A stretch of DNA of 46,691 nucleotides from Actinoplanes nipponensis (GTDB taxonomy: Bacteria > Actinomycetota > Actinomycetes > Mycobacteriales > Micromonosporaceae). A program made the position numbers and the translations under genes. Shown here in pieces: positions 23,345 through 31,392 of this stretch. Location of the stretch: NCBI RefSeq assembly GCF_016862275.1, contig NZ_BOMQ01000091.1, forward strand, positions 1 to 46,691, written 5' to 3'. Each line of letters begins with the position of its first letter. The first letter of the stretch is position 1. The notes under the pieces are model-generated. The model did no database searches and was not told the DNA's origin. It saw nothing but the letters and a program-made list of their open reading frames with translations.

Positions 23345-24130
23345 TCAGTAGCCGAGGGCCGCGGCGGCCACGGTCCGCAGCCGGCCGGCCGTCGCCGGCG
23401 GCAGGTACAGATCGGGCAGGTCGCGGGGCGACTCGCCGAAGAAGAGCCCGTGCAGGGTGACCGCCTCCAGATAGATGCCGCGGCCGGTCGGGTGCTTGCC
23501 GTCGGGGGCGAGCACGGCGCCGGGGCCGTCGCGGGTCACCACCGCCTCGAACGCGTCGCCGACCGGGGCGATCACGGTCGGCGCCGGCAGCGCCGCGGCC
23601 AGCCGGGCGTACCCGGCGCGGATGACGGCCACCGTGCGCGCCCGCGCGGCCGACGGCGCCGGGCCGGCCAGCGCCCAGTTCTCGAAGAGCACGACCCGCC
23701 CGCCGGGCTTGAGGGAACGCGCCAGGGCCGGGGCGTACGTGTCCAGCAGCGTCGCCGTGACGCGCGCCGGGTCGGTGACGATCAGCGTGCTGTACTCCTG
23801 CAGCACGATGTAGTCGTAGCGGGTGGAGCCGTCCAGGGCGTGCCGCGCCGCGCCCCCGTCCCAGGTACGCCGCAGCGTCTGGCCGTACCGGATGACCTTG
23901 GTGGCCCGGACCTCCCGGCCGCCGTCGCGGGCCAGCCGGCGCACCACGTCCGGGGTGTCCTCGCCGGTGGCCGCGCGGGTGCCGATCAGGCTGTTGCCGA
24001 CGAACAGCACGTCCAGCCCCGCCGGGCGCCCGGTGGTCCCGGCCGAGGCGCCGTGGTGCGCGCCGCTGGCCACCAGGCCGGCGGACGCCACCACGCCGAC
24101 GAGCACGAGCGCGAACGTTCTGCGGATCAC
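23345..24130 (-). CDS. Secreted SGNH/GDSL-like hydrolase
   Basis: About 261 aa with an N-terminal signal peptide (IRRTFALVLVGVVASAGLVASG). The mature start VLFVGNSLIG aligns with block I (GDSL-type Ser). TRYDYIVLQEYST supplies a later strand, and VLAPDGKHPTGRGIYLEA gives a C-terminal D-x-x-H dyad. The active site therefore looks complete (Ser in GNSL, Asp and His in PDGKHP). This is the pattern of bacterial SGNH proteins that deacetylate glycans or cleave esters, substrate unknown. I use GTG 24130, which begins the signal peptide; the frame continues to an ATG at 24169 overlapping the upstream gene. The DUF418 gene ends within 40 bp, so the two may be co-transcribed. Confidence 0.72.
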   Translation of the reverse strand: MIRRTFALVLVGVVASAGLVASGAHHGASAGTTGRPAGLDVLFVGNSLIGTRAATGEDTPDVVRRLARDGGREVRATKVIRYGQTLRRTWDGGAARHALDGSTRYDYIVLQEYSTLIVTDPARVTATLLDTYAPALARSLKPGGRVVLFENWALAGPAPSAARARTVAVIRAGYARLAAALPAPTVIAPVGDAFEAVVTRDGPGAVLAPDGKHPTGRGIYLEAVTLHGLFFGESPRDLPDLYLPPATAGRLRTVAAAALGY

Positions 24131-24165
24131 GCCGCCATGGTGCGGTCCGGGGCGGCCCGTCCGGC

Positions 24166-25398
24166 TCATCCGGTCGGGCGGTTCTGGTCATGATCAGGAC
24201 CGATCTGTCCGGCGTCCGGGCCGGCCGCGGGCGCGCCGGCGACCGCCCGGCCGTAGGTGACGCGCCGGATGAGCGCCTCGAACGGCCCGCGCCGGCCGCG
24301 GCGGCGCATCCGGTCGGCGAGGACCACGGTGGCCAGCCAGGTCGCCGCGGCCAGCAGCGCGGTGGCGGTGACGCTCAGGGCGCCGGACAGGTCCAGCAGG
24401 AACGGCGTGAAGACCACCGACCAGACCACCGACTGGACCAGGTAGCAGGTCATCGACCGCTGCCCGACGGCGGCGATCGCGGTGGTCACCGGCCGCGGGC
24501 GGGCGCCCAGCCGGACGGCGAGCAGCGACAGCAGGGCCGCGTAGCCGAAGCCGCCCAGGATGCCCGTCGCGTCGTGCAGCGGGCCGAGCAGTTCGAGCAC
24601 CGGCCGGGCGGGGGAGTCCACCACCCCGGCGAGGATCAGCGCGACCGGCTGCGCCCCGAGCGCCGCCGCGCCGAGGCCCACCCACGCCGTGCCGCGCAGC
24701 AGCCGGCGGTGCTGCTCCGGCCGCTCCAGCAGGCGGGCCCGGCCGGCCCACAGGCCGATCAGGAACGGGCAGACGAAGCCGATCGGCCCGAGCAGCGCCA
24801 CGTACAGCGACACCTGGGCGCGGGCGGGGAGCACGGCGGCCAGGTCCGGCGGCAGCATCGCGGCGTGCGGCGGATCGCTGCTGATGGTCAGCGACCCGTC
24901 GCCGGGCAGCGCGGTCAGCACGAGGAACAGCGCCGCCGTGGCCAGCAGCGCGCCGTTGCGCCAGCGCACGCACCAGGCGCCGAGGAGCAGCAGCACGCCG
25001 TACGCGGCCAGGATGTCGCCGGCGAAGAACAGCAGGGCGTCCAGGACGCCCACGACCACCAGCACCAGGCTGCGCCGCCACAGCAGCCGGCGTACCCCGC
25101 GGGGGCCGAGCGAGCGCTGCCGGTCGGCGATGCGCGCGACGCCGTAGCCGAACAGGGCGCCGAACAGCGGGAACGCCCGGCCGTCGACGAAGGTCGCGAG
25201 CAGCCAGATGACGGCCCGGTCGAGCGCGGAACCGTCCTGCGGGTAGCCGCCGAGCACCGTGGCGCCGCGCAGGAAGTAGTGCGAGTTGGCCAGGGCGATG
25301 AACAGCAGCATGCCGCCGCGGGCCAGGTCGGGACCCAGGGCGCGGGCGGAGACCGGGGTCGGGCGGGGTGGGGTGGCGGTCGCTGTCATGCCCCTCAT
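24166..25398 (-). CDS. DUF418-family polytopic membrane protein
   Basis: A 410-aa inner-membrane protein with about 9-10 hydrophobic helices. The DUF418 hallmarks are an N-terminal GGMLLFIALANSHYF, ATFVDGRAFPLFGALFGYGVARI and the late motif AVGQRSMTCYLVQSVV. Members are related to acyltransferase-3-like membrane proteins; the biochemical role is unknown. Two ATGs at the start (MRGMTATA) are three codons apart. The C-terminal tail (after YGRAVAG) is hydrophilic and Pro/Ala-rich. The divergent small acidic gene begins 95 bp away. Confidence 0.85.
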   Translation of the reverse strand: MRGMTATATPPRPTPVSARALGPDLARGGMLLFIALANSHYFLRGATVLGGYPQDGSALDRAVIWLLATFVDGRAFPLFGALFGYGVARIADRQRSLGPRGVRRLLWRRSLVLVVVGVLDALLFFAGDILAAYGVLLLLGAWCVRWRNGALLATAALFLVLTALPGDGSLTISSDPPHAAMLPPDLAAVLPARAQVSLYVALLGPIGFVCPFLIGLWAGRARLLERPEQHRRLLRGTAWVGLGAAALGAQPVALILAGVVDSPARPVLELLGPLHDATGILGGFGYAALLSLLAVRLGARPRPVTTAIAAVGQRSMTCYLVQSVVWSVVFTPFLLDLSGALSVTATALLAAATWLATVVLADRMRRRGRRGPFEALIRRVTYGRAVAGAPAAGPDAGQIGPDHDQNRPTG

Positions 25399-25480
25399 GC
25401 AAGCAGCTCCGGGTCCGCTTCCTCGTCGGCCGTCGGTCGGTATCCGCGAGACCGAAGTAGGTGGCCCCGGGCCCCGGCTC

Positions 25481-25486
25481 TACCCT
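25481..25486 (+). promoter_or_regulatory. -10 box of a probably leaderless gene
   Basis: TACCCT lies 7 nt before the GTG at 25494, the spacing expected when transcription starts at the start codon. No ribosome site precedes the GTG. Confidence 0.5.
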
Positions 25487-25493
25487 GGTGGCC

Positions 25494-25742
25494 GTGACCG
25501 ACGTGGACAGCAGGACGCAGGACGAGACGACCGGCGAGACGGCCCCCGAGCTGATCGCCACCCACTACCTGGCCGGCATCGACGAGGTGGTCGAGCATCT
25601 GCGCGCCGCCGACCAGCTGGGCCTCGGCGTGCGGGTCAGCTCGTACCTGGTGGCCGACGAGGAGGGCGAGGGCTTCGCCGTGCGGTGGGAGCTGGAGCTG
25701 CTGACCTCGTCCCCGGTGCATCAGGAGGAGGAGGCCGAGTAG
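25494..25742 (+). CDS. Small acidic hypothetical protein
   Basis: An 82-aa protein rich in Glu and Asp, without membrane helices. It contains ELIATHYLAGIDEVVEHLRAADQLGLGVRVSSYLVADEEGEGFAVRWELELLTSS. The helix-strand pattern is regular and third bases are G/C, which supports a real gene. No family recognised. GTG 25494 is chosen because it fits leaderless initiation; GTG 25488 two codons upstream is possible. It converges on the MFS gene, and their 3' ends overlap by about 22 bp (25721-25742). Confidence 0.65.
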   Translation: MTDVDSRTQDETTGETAPELIATHYLAGIDEVVEHLRAADQLGLGVRVSSYLVADEEGEGFAVRWELELLTSSPVHQEEEAE

Positions 25743-26950
25743 GCGGCGTCGGCCGCGTGCGGCCGGCGCGCGGCGGCGTGGCGCACCACCGGCGGCACCA
25801 GGCAGCCCGCGACGGCGAAGGCCGCGCCGAGCAGCAGCCAGCCGGGGGTGCCCCAGCCCAGCGCGAGGGTGGTGACCACGGCCGGGGCGATCATCTGGCC
25901 GAACTGGTGGCCCATGGAGTACGTGCCCTGGTACTGCCCGTGCGCGTGCTCCGGCGCCAGGCCGAACGAGATGCCCCAGCCGCCGGCCGAGTACCACATC
26001 TCGGCGGCCACGTGCACCAGCGCGGCGGCCACCAGCAGGGCGATGGTCAGCCACCGGGTCGTGCCGGCCGTGAGCGGGAAGATCAGGCAGGCCAGCAGCA
26101 GCCCGAACCCCGCCCGCCGGGACGCCCGGGCGGCCCCGTCGAGGGTGTCCGTGCCCCGGGCCGCGCGCACCTGCAACAGCACCACGGTCACGGTGTTCAC
26201 CGCGAACACCACCGAGATCATCCAGCGCGGCGCGTCGGTGCGTCCCGCGATCCACAGCGGCAGGGCCACCTCGAAGAGGCCGAAATTGGTGGCCAGCAGC
26301 CCGTCCAGCACGACGAAGGCGAGGAACGGCCGGTCGCGCAGGGCGGTCAGCCGCGGCCCGGACGCCGACCGGGGTACGGGTGCGATCGGCGCCAGCCGGG
26401 TGAGCACGGCGGCGGCGAGCAGGAAGGTCACCGCGTCCCCGAGGACCAGGGCCAGGTACGCGCCGCGGGTGTCCACGGTGAGCCCGACGCCGGCCAGTGC
26501 GGCCCCGACGGTGATCCCGACGTTGGTGACTGAGCGCAGGTAGGCGCGGGTGTGCACCCGGCGTTCCGGCGGCACCGTCCCGCCGATGACGGCGCCCCGG
26601 GCGGCCCGCTGCGCCGCGTCGAAGACCGCCATGGGCCCGGCCACCGCCAGGAACCCGGCGAGCGAGCGGACCTCGACCATGGCCACCTCGCACAGGCCCA
26701 GCGCGGTCAGGCCGGCGATCGCCACCCCGCGCGGGCCCAGCCGGTCGGCCAGGTAGCCGACCGGCGTGCTGGTCACCAGGCTGACCAGGGCGACCAGGGT
26801 GAGGGCCAGGCCGGTCTGCGCGACCGTGAGGCCGACCGAGCGGGTCAGGAACAGCGCGCTCGACGCCATCCACAGTCCACTCCCGACCGTGTTGACCAGG
26901 GTGGCCACGGCGAGCGTGCGGATCGGTCCGGGCTCCGGCAGCAGCGACAT
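25721..26950 (-). CDS. Major facilitator superfamily exporter
   Basis: A 409-aa transporter with 12 predicted helices in two bundles joined by an Ala/Pro loop (APIAPVPRSASGPRLTALRDRP). The N-terminal half has STPVGYLADRLGPRGVAIAGL, the usual cytoplasmic loop 2-3 motif (GxLaDrxGxr). It resembles drug/proton antiporters of the DHA1-like groups; the substrate is unknown. ATG 26950 is chosen over 26986 because the longer start would translate through the operator. A 22-bp palindrome directly upstream suggests TetR-family repression and therefore an inducible efflux role, but no TetR gene lies nearby. Confidence 0.9.
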   Translation of the reverse strand: MSLLPEPGPIRTLAVATLVNTVGSGLWMASSALFLTRSVGLTVAQTGLALTLVALVSLVTSTPVGYLADRLGPRGVAIAGLTALGLCEVAMVEVRSLAGFLAVAGPMAVFDAAQRAARGAVIGGTVPPERRVHTRAYLRSVTNVGITVGAALAGVGLTVDTRGAYLALVLGDAVTFLLAAAVLTRLAPIAPVPRSASGPRLTALRDRPFLAFVVLDGLLATNFGLFEVALPLWIAGRTDAPRWMISVVFAVNTVTVVLLQVRAARGTDTLDGAARASRRAGFGLLLACLIFPLTAGTTRWLTIALLVAAALVHVAAEMWYSAGGWGISFGLAPEHAHGQYQGTYSMGHQFGQMIAPAVVTTLALGWGTPGWLLLGAAFAVAGCLVPPVVRHAAARRPHAADAAYSASSS

Positions 26951-26959
26951 GCCCCCATC

Positions 26960-26981
26960 AAACCGTACGCTCGTACGGTTT
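26960..26981. promoter_or_regulatory. TetR-type operator of the MFS exporter
   Basis: Two perfect 10-bp arms (AAACCGTACG and CGTACGGTTT) separated by 2 bp, centred 20 bp before the start codon. On the minus strand it lies between TTGGCA and TTTGAT, a plausible -35/-10 pair with an 18-bp spacer, so binding would shut the promoter. Confidence 0.75.
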
Positions 26982-26999
26982 GCCAAGCGCCGGAGACGA

Positions 27000-27041
27000 C
27001 GCGGCGCTGCCGGCGGGCCGGGGCCCGCCGACAGCGCCGCG
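27000..27041 (-). terminator. Terminator of the cellulase gene
   Basis: 20-bp arms with one mismatch and a 2-nt centre begin 2 bp after the cellulase stop. This is the strongest hairpin in the window. Confidence 0.85.
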
Positions 27042-27043
27042 GA

Positions 27044-28465
27044 TCAGCTGGTCGGGAAGGAGTCGGGAGTGCGGATCCGGCTGCGCAGCAGCGCACCCGA
27101 CTCGGTGAGCACCCCGGTGCCCGCGTACGTGCCGCTCGCGCACGTGCCCGGCTTGAGGGCGGCGCTGCCCTCACCGGCGTCGGAGAACGTCCAGTTCGCG
27201 TAGCTGATCTTGAGGCGGTCGAGCAGGTCGAGCCACGCCGCGCTGCTCGCCGTGTCGACCGCGCCGCCGCCGGTGGCGCTCACCGTGCCGAACTCGGTCG
27301 CGAACATCGGCAGCGACGCGGCCGCCCGCTCCAGCTCGGCGCGGTAGTTGTCCTTGTGCGATGCCGCGTAGAAGTGGAACGTGTACATGATGTTGGTGGC
27401 CCGGACCGGGTTGGCGATGACCTCGGCCGAGCTCGAGCCGTCCGAGACGCCCAGCGAGGACCAGCCCCGGGTGCCGACGATGACCACGGCGTCCGGGTCG
27501 TTCGCGCGGATCACCGGGATGACCTGCTCGGCGTAGCTCTTGATGCCGGCCCAGCTCACGCCGTTCGGCTCGTTGGCGATCTCGTAGATCACGTTCTTCT
27601 TGGCGGCGTTACGGGCCGAGACGGCCGCGAAGAAGGTCTTGGCCCGGTCGAGGTTGTAGTTCGGGTCGCCGGGGGTGAGCGTGTGGAAGTCGATCAGCGC
27701 GTACATGCCGCGGGCCTCGGCCAGGTCGACCAGGGTGTTGACCCGGCTGGTGAAGCCGGCCGGGTTGGTCTCGTAGCCGCCCTCCTGCACGTACATGGCG
27801 ATCCGGAGCAGGTCGGCCTGCCAGTCGTTGGCCAGCGCGTCCATCGAGGCGGCGTTGTAGCAGTTGGCGAACCACTGCAGGCCGTGCGTGCTCATGCCGC
27901 GCAGCTGGATGGCCCGGTTGTACTGGTTGCACAGGTTGACGCCGCAGACGTGCAGCTGCCCGTTGATCGCCACCGGGGTCCGGCCGGCCGGCGCGCTGGT
28001 GGGCGTCGTGGTCGGGGTCGGGGTCGGGGTGATGGTCCGGGTCGGCGACGGTACGGGCGAGGTCGGCGTGCCGCCGCCGCCGCAGGCCTTGCCGTTGACC
28101 AGGCAGGTGGTGGGCCGCCCGGTGCCGTTGACGATCAGCCCGAACTCGGTCGAGGCGCCGGCGCCGAGGGTGGCGTTCCAGCCGGCCGGGGTGAAGGTGT
28201 ACGTGCTGCCGGCGCTCGCCTGCGTGGCGTTCCAGGCATTGACGACGGACGTCCCGGCGGGCAGGGTGAGCTCCACCCGCCAGGTGGAGATGGTCGACGA
28301 GGTGTCGTTCTTGACGACCACGCTCGCCTCGTAGCCGGTGCTCCAGGAGTTCGTCACGGTGAACGCGGCGGTCTCCGCGGAGGCCGGCAGGGCGATCAGG
28401 GCCACTGCCGAGGCGGCGGCGACGACCGCGCCGGCCAGGAGGACTTTGAGTTTGTTGCTGCGCAT
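27044..28465 (-). CDS. Secreted cellulase: CBM2 plus GH5 catalytic domain
   Basis: A 473-aa exported enzyme. A signal peptide (about 1-31, KLKVLLAGAVVAAASAVALIALPASA) is followed by a family-2 carbohydrate-binding module (about 32-130; FTVTNSWSTGYEASVVVKN, WNATLGAGASTEFGLIVNG). Then come a Pro/Thr linker (PSPTRTITPTPTPTTTPTS) and a GH5 barrel from about 165. Catalytic acid/base Glu lies in YEIANEPNG, and the nucleophile Glu in MFATEFGT. It should cut beta-1,4-glucan outside the cell. The GH5 part is typical of the small endoglucanase group. ATG 28465 is chosen for the signal peptide; the same frame to 28540 would read through the operator. The CebR box just downstream of the -10 indicates cellobiose-type induction. 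Confidence 0.94.
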   Translation of the reverse strand: MRSNKLKVLLAGAVVAAASAVALIALPASAETAAFTVTNSWSTGYEASVVVKNDTSSTISTWRVELTLPAGTSVVNAWNATQASAGSTYTFTPAGWNATLGAGASTEFGLIVNGTGRPTTCLVNGKACGGGGTPTSPVPSPTRTITPTPTPTTTPTSAPAGRTPVAINGQLHVCGVNLCNQYNRAIQLRGMSTHGLQWFANCYNAASMDALANDWQADLLRIAMYVQEGGYETNPAGFTSRVNTLVDLAEARGMYALIDFHTLTPGDPNYNLDRAKTFFAAVSARNAAKKNVIYEIANEPNGVSWAGIKSYAEQVIPVIRANDPDAVVIVGTRGWSSLGVSDGSSSAEVIANPVRATNIMYTFHFYAASHKDNYRAELERAAASLPMFATEFGTVSATGGGAVDTASSAAWLDLLDRLKISYANWTFSDAGEGSAALKPGTCASGTYAGTGVLTESGALLRSRIRTPDSFPTS

Positions 28466-28499
28466 GAACGGGGGCTCCGTCGGTTGAGGGGGGAGACGG

Positions 28500-28523
28500 C
28501 GGCGTGGGAGCGCTCCCACGCCG
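28500..28523. promoter_or_regulatory. CebR operator of the cellulase gene
   Basis: A perfect 24-bp palindrome whose centre is TGGGAGCGCTCCCA, the published CebR box of Streptomyces cellulose-utilisation genes. It lies just downstream of the -10 at 28533-28528 and 35 bp before the start codon, so it would act as a roadblock until cellobiose or cellotriose releases CebR. Confidence 0.9.
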
Positions 28524-28527
28524 GCCG

Positions 28528-28556
28528 ACTGTAGCCCCACCTCCGGACCGGCGCAA
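28528..28556 (-). promoter_or_regulatory. Promoter of the cellulase gene
   Basis: On the minus strand TTGCGC (28556-28551) and TACAGT (28533-28528) are 17 bp apart, with the CebR palindrome immediately after. Confidence 0.65.
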
Positions 28557-28583
28557 TCTGTCGAAGCTCGCCGAGGAGGCCGG

Positions 28584-29168
28584 TCAGCAGGTTCCCGGTG
28601 CTGCCCCCGGCCGGAGCGCCCGGCGGTCCCACGCCGTCGGCCGGGCGAGCTGGACCATCTCGTCGGTCACCGTGGCCGGCGGCGACGCCTGGAACAGCTC
28701 CGCCGGCGCCGGCCCGGCCAGGTGGGCGACGTTGACGACCCACTTCTGGTAGCGCCACTCGCCGTGGCCGTCGTCCTCCCAGAGCCGGAAGTTCAGGCGC
28801 CATCGCCCCCACCGGCCCGGCAGCAGGACCAGCACCGTGCGGTCAGGTCGCCGGGGGAAGACGGTGAAGCACTGGCACCAGACGCCGGTGACGCCGGTGA
28901 CCTGGAGTCGACCGTCGGCCCGCTCCAGGCGGACGCCGGCCACGCCGTCGAGGGGGAGCGACCCGGACGCCGGCAGGGTGTGACCCGAGCGGGTCTCCCG
29001 CCCGGCGAAGCCGTCCCGCTCGCGGGCGAAGACCTGGTGGACGAGCACGCCGGCCCCATCGGCCGGCGGCACCGGGCACGCCTCGGGCACCGCGTTGCGC
29101 CGAACCGCACCGGGAGCGCCCCGCGATCGCTTCGTCCACTCCGTCACCACGCGCTGCACCACGATCAT
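28584..29168 (-). CDS. Hypothetical protein
   Basis: A 194-aa protein, probably soluble, with no family recognised. It is rich in aromatic and basic residues: a central GVWCQCFTVFPRRPDRTVLVLLPGRWGRWRLNFRLWEDDGHGEWRYQKWVVNVAHL suggests a beta-sheet with exposed Trp. No signal peptide is evident. ATG 29168 has a weak AAAGG 9 nt upstream. It is divergent from the nitroreductase-like gene across 61 bp. GC3 is high throughout and supports coding on this strand. Confidence 0.62.
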   Translation of the reverse strand: MIVVQRVVTEWTKRSRGAPGAVRRNAVPEACPVPPADGAGVLVHQVFARERDGFAGRETRSGHTLPASGSLPLDGVAGVRLERADGRLQVTGVTGVWCQCFTVFPRRPDRTVLVLLPGRWGRWRLNFRLWEDDGHGEWRYQKWVVNVAHLAGPAPAELFQASPPATVTDEMVQLARPTAWDRRALRPGAAPGTC

Positions 29169-29229
29169 CGGGCGACCTTTTCACGAACCTCTCCCGGCCC
29201 GGCCACGGAGATCACGCGATACTTCTCGG

Positions 29230-29721
29230 ATGTCGTCCTACACCGCCCTGCTGCGGCGCCTGGGCCGCCGACGCTGGTTCGCCACGCTCGGCCGGCTGCT
29301 GACCCCGCTGGACCGCCGGCTGTACCGGCTCACCGGCGGGCGCTGGTCGGTGATCGGCCGGCACGAGCTGCCGTCGCTGCTGCTCACCACGACCGGCCGC
29401 AAGTCGGGCCTGCCGCGCACCCAGCCGCTGCTGTACGCCACCGACGGCGACGACTACGTCGTGGTCGGCTCCAACTGGGGTCAGGCGCACCACCCGGCCT
29501 GGTCGGCCAATCTGCTGGCGCAGCCGGCGGCCCGGGTGACCCTCGGCGACCGGGAGATCGACGTGCGGGCCACGTTGCTCACCGGCGCCGAGCGGGACCG
29601 GATGTGGCAGGGGCTGCAGCGGATCTGGCCGGGCTACGACGCCTACGCGGCGCGGGCCGAGCACCGGGAGATCCGGCTCTTCCGGCTGAGCCCGCGCCCG
29701 TGGGATGGCACGAACGCGTGA
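29230..29721 (+). CDS. F420-type deazaflavin-dependent nitroreductase-family protein
   Basis: A 163-aa split-barrel protein of the Ddn family. LLTTTGRKSGLPRTQPLLYATDGDDYVVVGSNWGQAHHPAWSANLLAQP is the cofactor-binding signature of deazaflavin (F420) reductases. Such enzymes reduce quinones, nitro groups or other acceptors with F420H2. The N-terminal helix (LLRRLGRRRWFATLGRLLTPL) is basic and may touch the membrane. ATG 29230 is taken; no strong ribosome site precedes it. The stop overlaps the left side of a second CebR-like palindrome. Confidence 0.88.
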   Translation: MSSYTALLRRLGRRRWFATLGRLLTPLDRRLYRLTGGRWSVIGRHELPSLLLTTTGRKSGLPRTQPLLYATDGDDYVVVGSNWGQAHHPAWSANLLAQPAARVTLGDREIDVRATLLTGAERDRMWQGLQRIWPGYDAYAARAEHREIRLFRLSPRPWDGTNA

Positions 29722-29734
29722 GGGAGCGCTCCCA
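29721..29734. promoter_or_regulatory. CebR-like box upstream of a lipoprotein gene
   Basis: AGGGAGCGCTCCCA, 13 of 14 bases of the CebR consensus, with a perfect 12-bp palindromic core (29722-29733). It lies 70 bp upstream of the lipoprotein GTG and overlaps the end of the nitroreductase-like gene. Confidence 0.6.
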
Positions 29735-29803
29735 CGGGACTCCGTAGGCTGCGAGCCGAGGCGGTCCGGTACTGGTGACCGCCCCGGCATACAGGGATCA
29801 ACT

Positions 29804-30484
29804 GTGCTCAAGCGCGTCGCACTGCTCACGTCGGTACCGCTGGCCACCCTCGCGCTCGCCGCAGGTTGCACCAGCGCCGGTGGCCCGGCCCAGCCGCCGG
29901 TGAGCGGGTCTGCCGCCGTACCGCCGGCCACCGCGACCGGGACGCCGGCCGCCGCGACCGGGACGCCGGCCGGCGACGCCGGCGACGGCGCGGGCGGGTC
30001 CGGCGACGCCGCCGGGGGCGACCCGGGCGACGGCGGCATGCTCGCCGGGCTCGGCGAGGACGCCGACTGGAAGAAGATCGTCAAGCCCTGCCCGAACGAC
30101 GGCCAGCGGGTCATCGTCCAGCGGGTCGTCACCGCGGACGTGACCGGCGACGGCACGTACGACGCCGTGGTCGCCCGCAGCTGCGAGGCGGTGACGTCCT
30201 ACTGGCCGTCCACCGTGGAGGTCTTCGACGGCACGTCCCCGTCCACCCGGCCCGAGCGCGTCGGCACCCTGCTCGCCGACGTGGGCCCGGCCGACGAGCC
30301 CTGGCTGACGACGCTGCGGGTCAACGGCCGCGAGGTCGTCATCGAGGCCAACGGCGTGGACGACAGCAGCAGCAAGGGATGCGCGGATCTCGGCTTCACC
30401 TACCGGTACCGCTTCACCGGCGGCTCCTTCAAGCGGGTGGCCCGCGAGGTCGGCAACGCCGGCAAGTGCCTGCCCACCGGCTGA
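29804..30484 (+). CDS. Putative lipoprotein
   Basis: A 226-aa exported protein. The signal peptide ends in lipobox LALAAGC (Cys about 22), then a long Pro/Ala/Gly/Asp-rich tether (about 25-80), then a globular domain. This begins GLGEDADWKKIVKPCPNDGQRVIVQRVVTADVTGDGTYDAVVARSCEA and ends with CADLGFTYRYRFTGGSF...GNAGKCL. DVTGDGTYDAVV resembles an FG-GAP/calcium-type DxxGDG loop, and four Cys may form disulfides. No enzymatic motif is seen. GTG 29804 has AGGGA about 9 nt upstream. A CebR-like box 70 bp upstream raises the possibility of co-regulation with the cellulase. Confidence 0.8.
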   Translation: MLKRVALLTSVPLATLALAAGCTSAGGPAQPPVSGSAAVPPATATGTPAAATGTPAGDAGDGAGGSGDAAGGDPGDGGMLAGLGEDADWKKIVKPCPNDGQRVIVQRVVTADVTGDGTYDAVVARSCEAVTSYWPSTVEVFDGTSPSTRPERVGTLLADVGPADEPWLTTLRVNGREVVIEANGVDDSSSKGCADLGFTYRYRFTGGSFKRVAREVGNAGKCLPTG

Positions 30485-30569
30485 CCCGCCGGGCGGCCCG
30501 GTGCCGCAACCGGCCGGTGGCGGGAGGACGCGCCCCCGGCCGGTTGCCCGGCGGCGCGACGATGGGTCC

Positions 30570-31361
30570 ATGGTCGACACCGACGCGCTCCTGGCCGCCT
30601 ACGACGCACAGATGCGGATGCCCTCCGGCGCCGTCCCGACCGGCCTGACCTACGAGCGGGACGGTCCGGTCCTGCGGATCGTCGGCGGGCCCGTGGGCCG
30701 GATCCGGGCGCCGCGCGACGTCGGCGTCACCGGGGCCGGGCTCGACCGGCTGATCGCCCGTCAGCGGGACTACTTCCGGGCCCGGGGCCAGGGCGTCGAG
30801 TGGAAGCTGCGGGCCCACGACCGGCCCGCGGATCTTCCCCGGCGCCTGGCCGCGGCCGGTTTCGTGCCGGGGGAGCCGGCGTCGGTGCTGATCGGTCCCG
30901 CCGAGCCGGTGGCCGCGGAACCGGTCCTGCCCGACGGCGTGGTGCTGCGGCAGGTCAGCGAGGCCGAGGACCTGCGCCGCTTCGCCGATCTGCAGACCGA
31001 GGTGTTCGGGGTCGACTGCTCCTGGGTCGCGGCCGACCTGGGCGCCCGGGTGTCGGCCGACCCCGACCTGATCACCATCCTGCTCGCCGAGTCCGGCGGG
31101 CGGGTGGCCGGTGCCGCCTTCGCGGAGTTCTGCCCGGGCACCGACTTCGTCGCGCTGCTCGGCGGAGCGACGCTGCCGCAGTGGCGGGGACGGGGCATCT
31201 ACCGCGCCTTGATCGCCGCCCGGGCCCGGGCGGCCGTGGACCGCAACTTCCGGCTGCTGCACGTCGACGCCTCCCCGGCCAGCGCGCCCATCCTGCGCCG
31301 CCACGGCTTTCACCAGATCACCACCTCGACGCACTACGAGTGGACGCCGGCCCACGCTTGA
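30570..31361 (+). CDS. GNAT-family acetyltransferase
   Basis: A 263-aa protein. The N-terminal ~120 residues are not conserved in an obvious way (AYDAQMRMPSGAVPTGLTYERDGPVLRIVGG). The C-terminal half is a GNAT fold: LRQVSEAEDLRRFADLQTEVFG, GRVAGAAFAEFCPGTDFVALLGGATLPQWRGRGIYRALIAARARAA (acetyl-CoA loop QWRGRGIY), and LHVDASPASAPILRRHGFHQI. This is typical of N-acetyltransferases of unknown substrate. ATG 30570 is preferred because the frame upstream is only arginine- and proline-rich spacer. Confidence 0.85.
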   Translation: MVDTDALLAAYDAQMRMPSGAVPTGLTYERDGPVLRIVGGPVGRIRAPRDVGVTGAGLDRLIARQRDYFRARGQGVEWKLRAHDRPADLPRRLAAAGFVPGEPASVLIGPAEPVAAEPVLPDGVVLRQVSEAEDLRRFADLQTEVFGVDCSWVAADLGARVSADPDLITILLAESGGRVAGAAFAEFCPGTDFVALLGGATLPQWRGRGIYRALIAARARAAVDRNFRLLHVDASPASAPILRRHGFHQITTSTHYEWTPAHA

Positions 31362-31386
31362 CGGCGAAATACTAAGCGCGCATACT
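31358..31386 (+). promoter_or_regulatory. Promoter of the SRPBCC-EVE-marR operon with direct repeats
   Basis: TTGACG (31358-31363) and CATACT (31381-31386) with a 17-bp spacer, so transcription should start near the ATG at 31393. Two ATACTAA direct repeats (31369-31375 and 31382-31388, 13 bp apart) overlap spacer and -10 and could bind the MarR protein encoded by the operon. Confidence 0.6.
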
Positions 31387-31392
31387 AATTTC

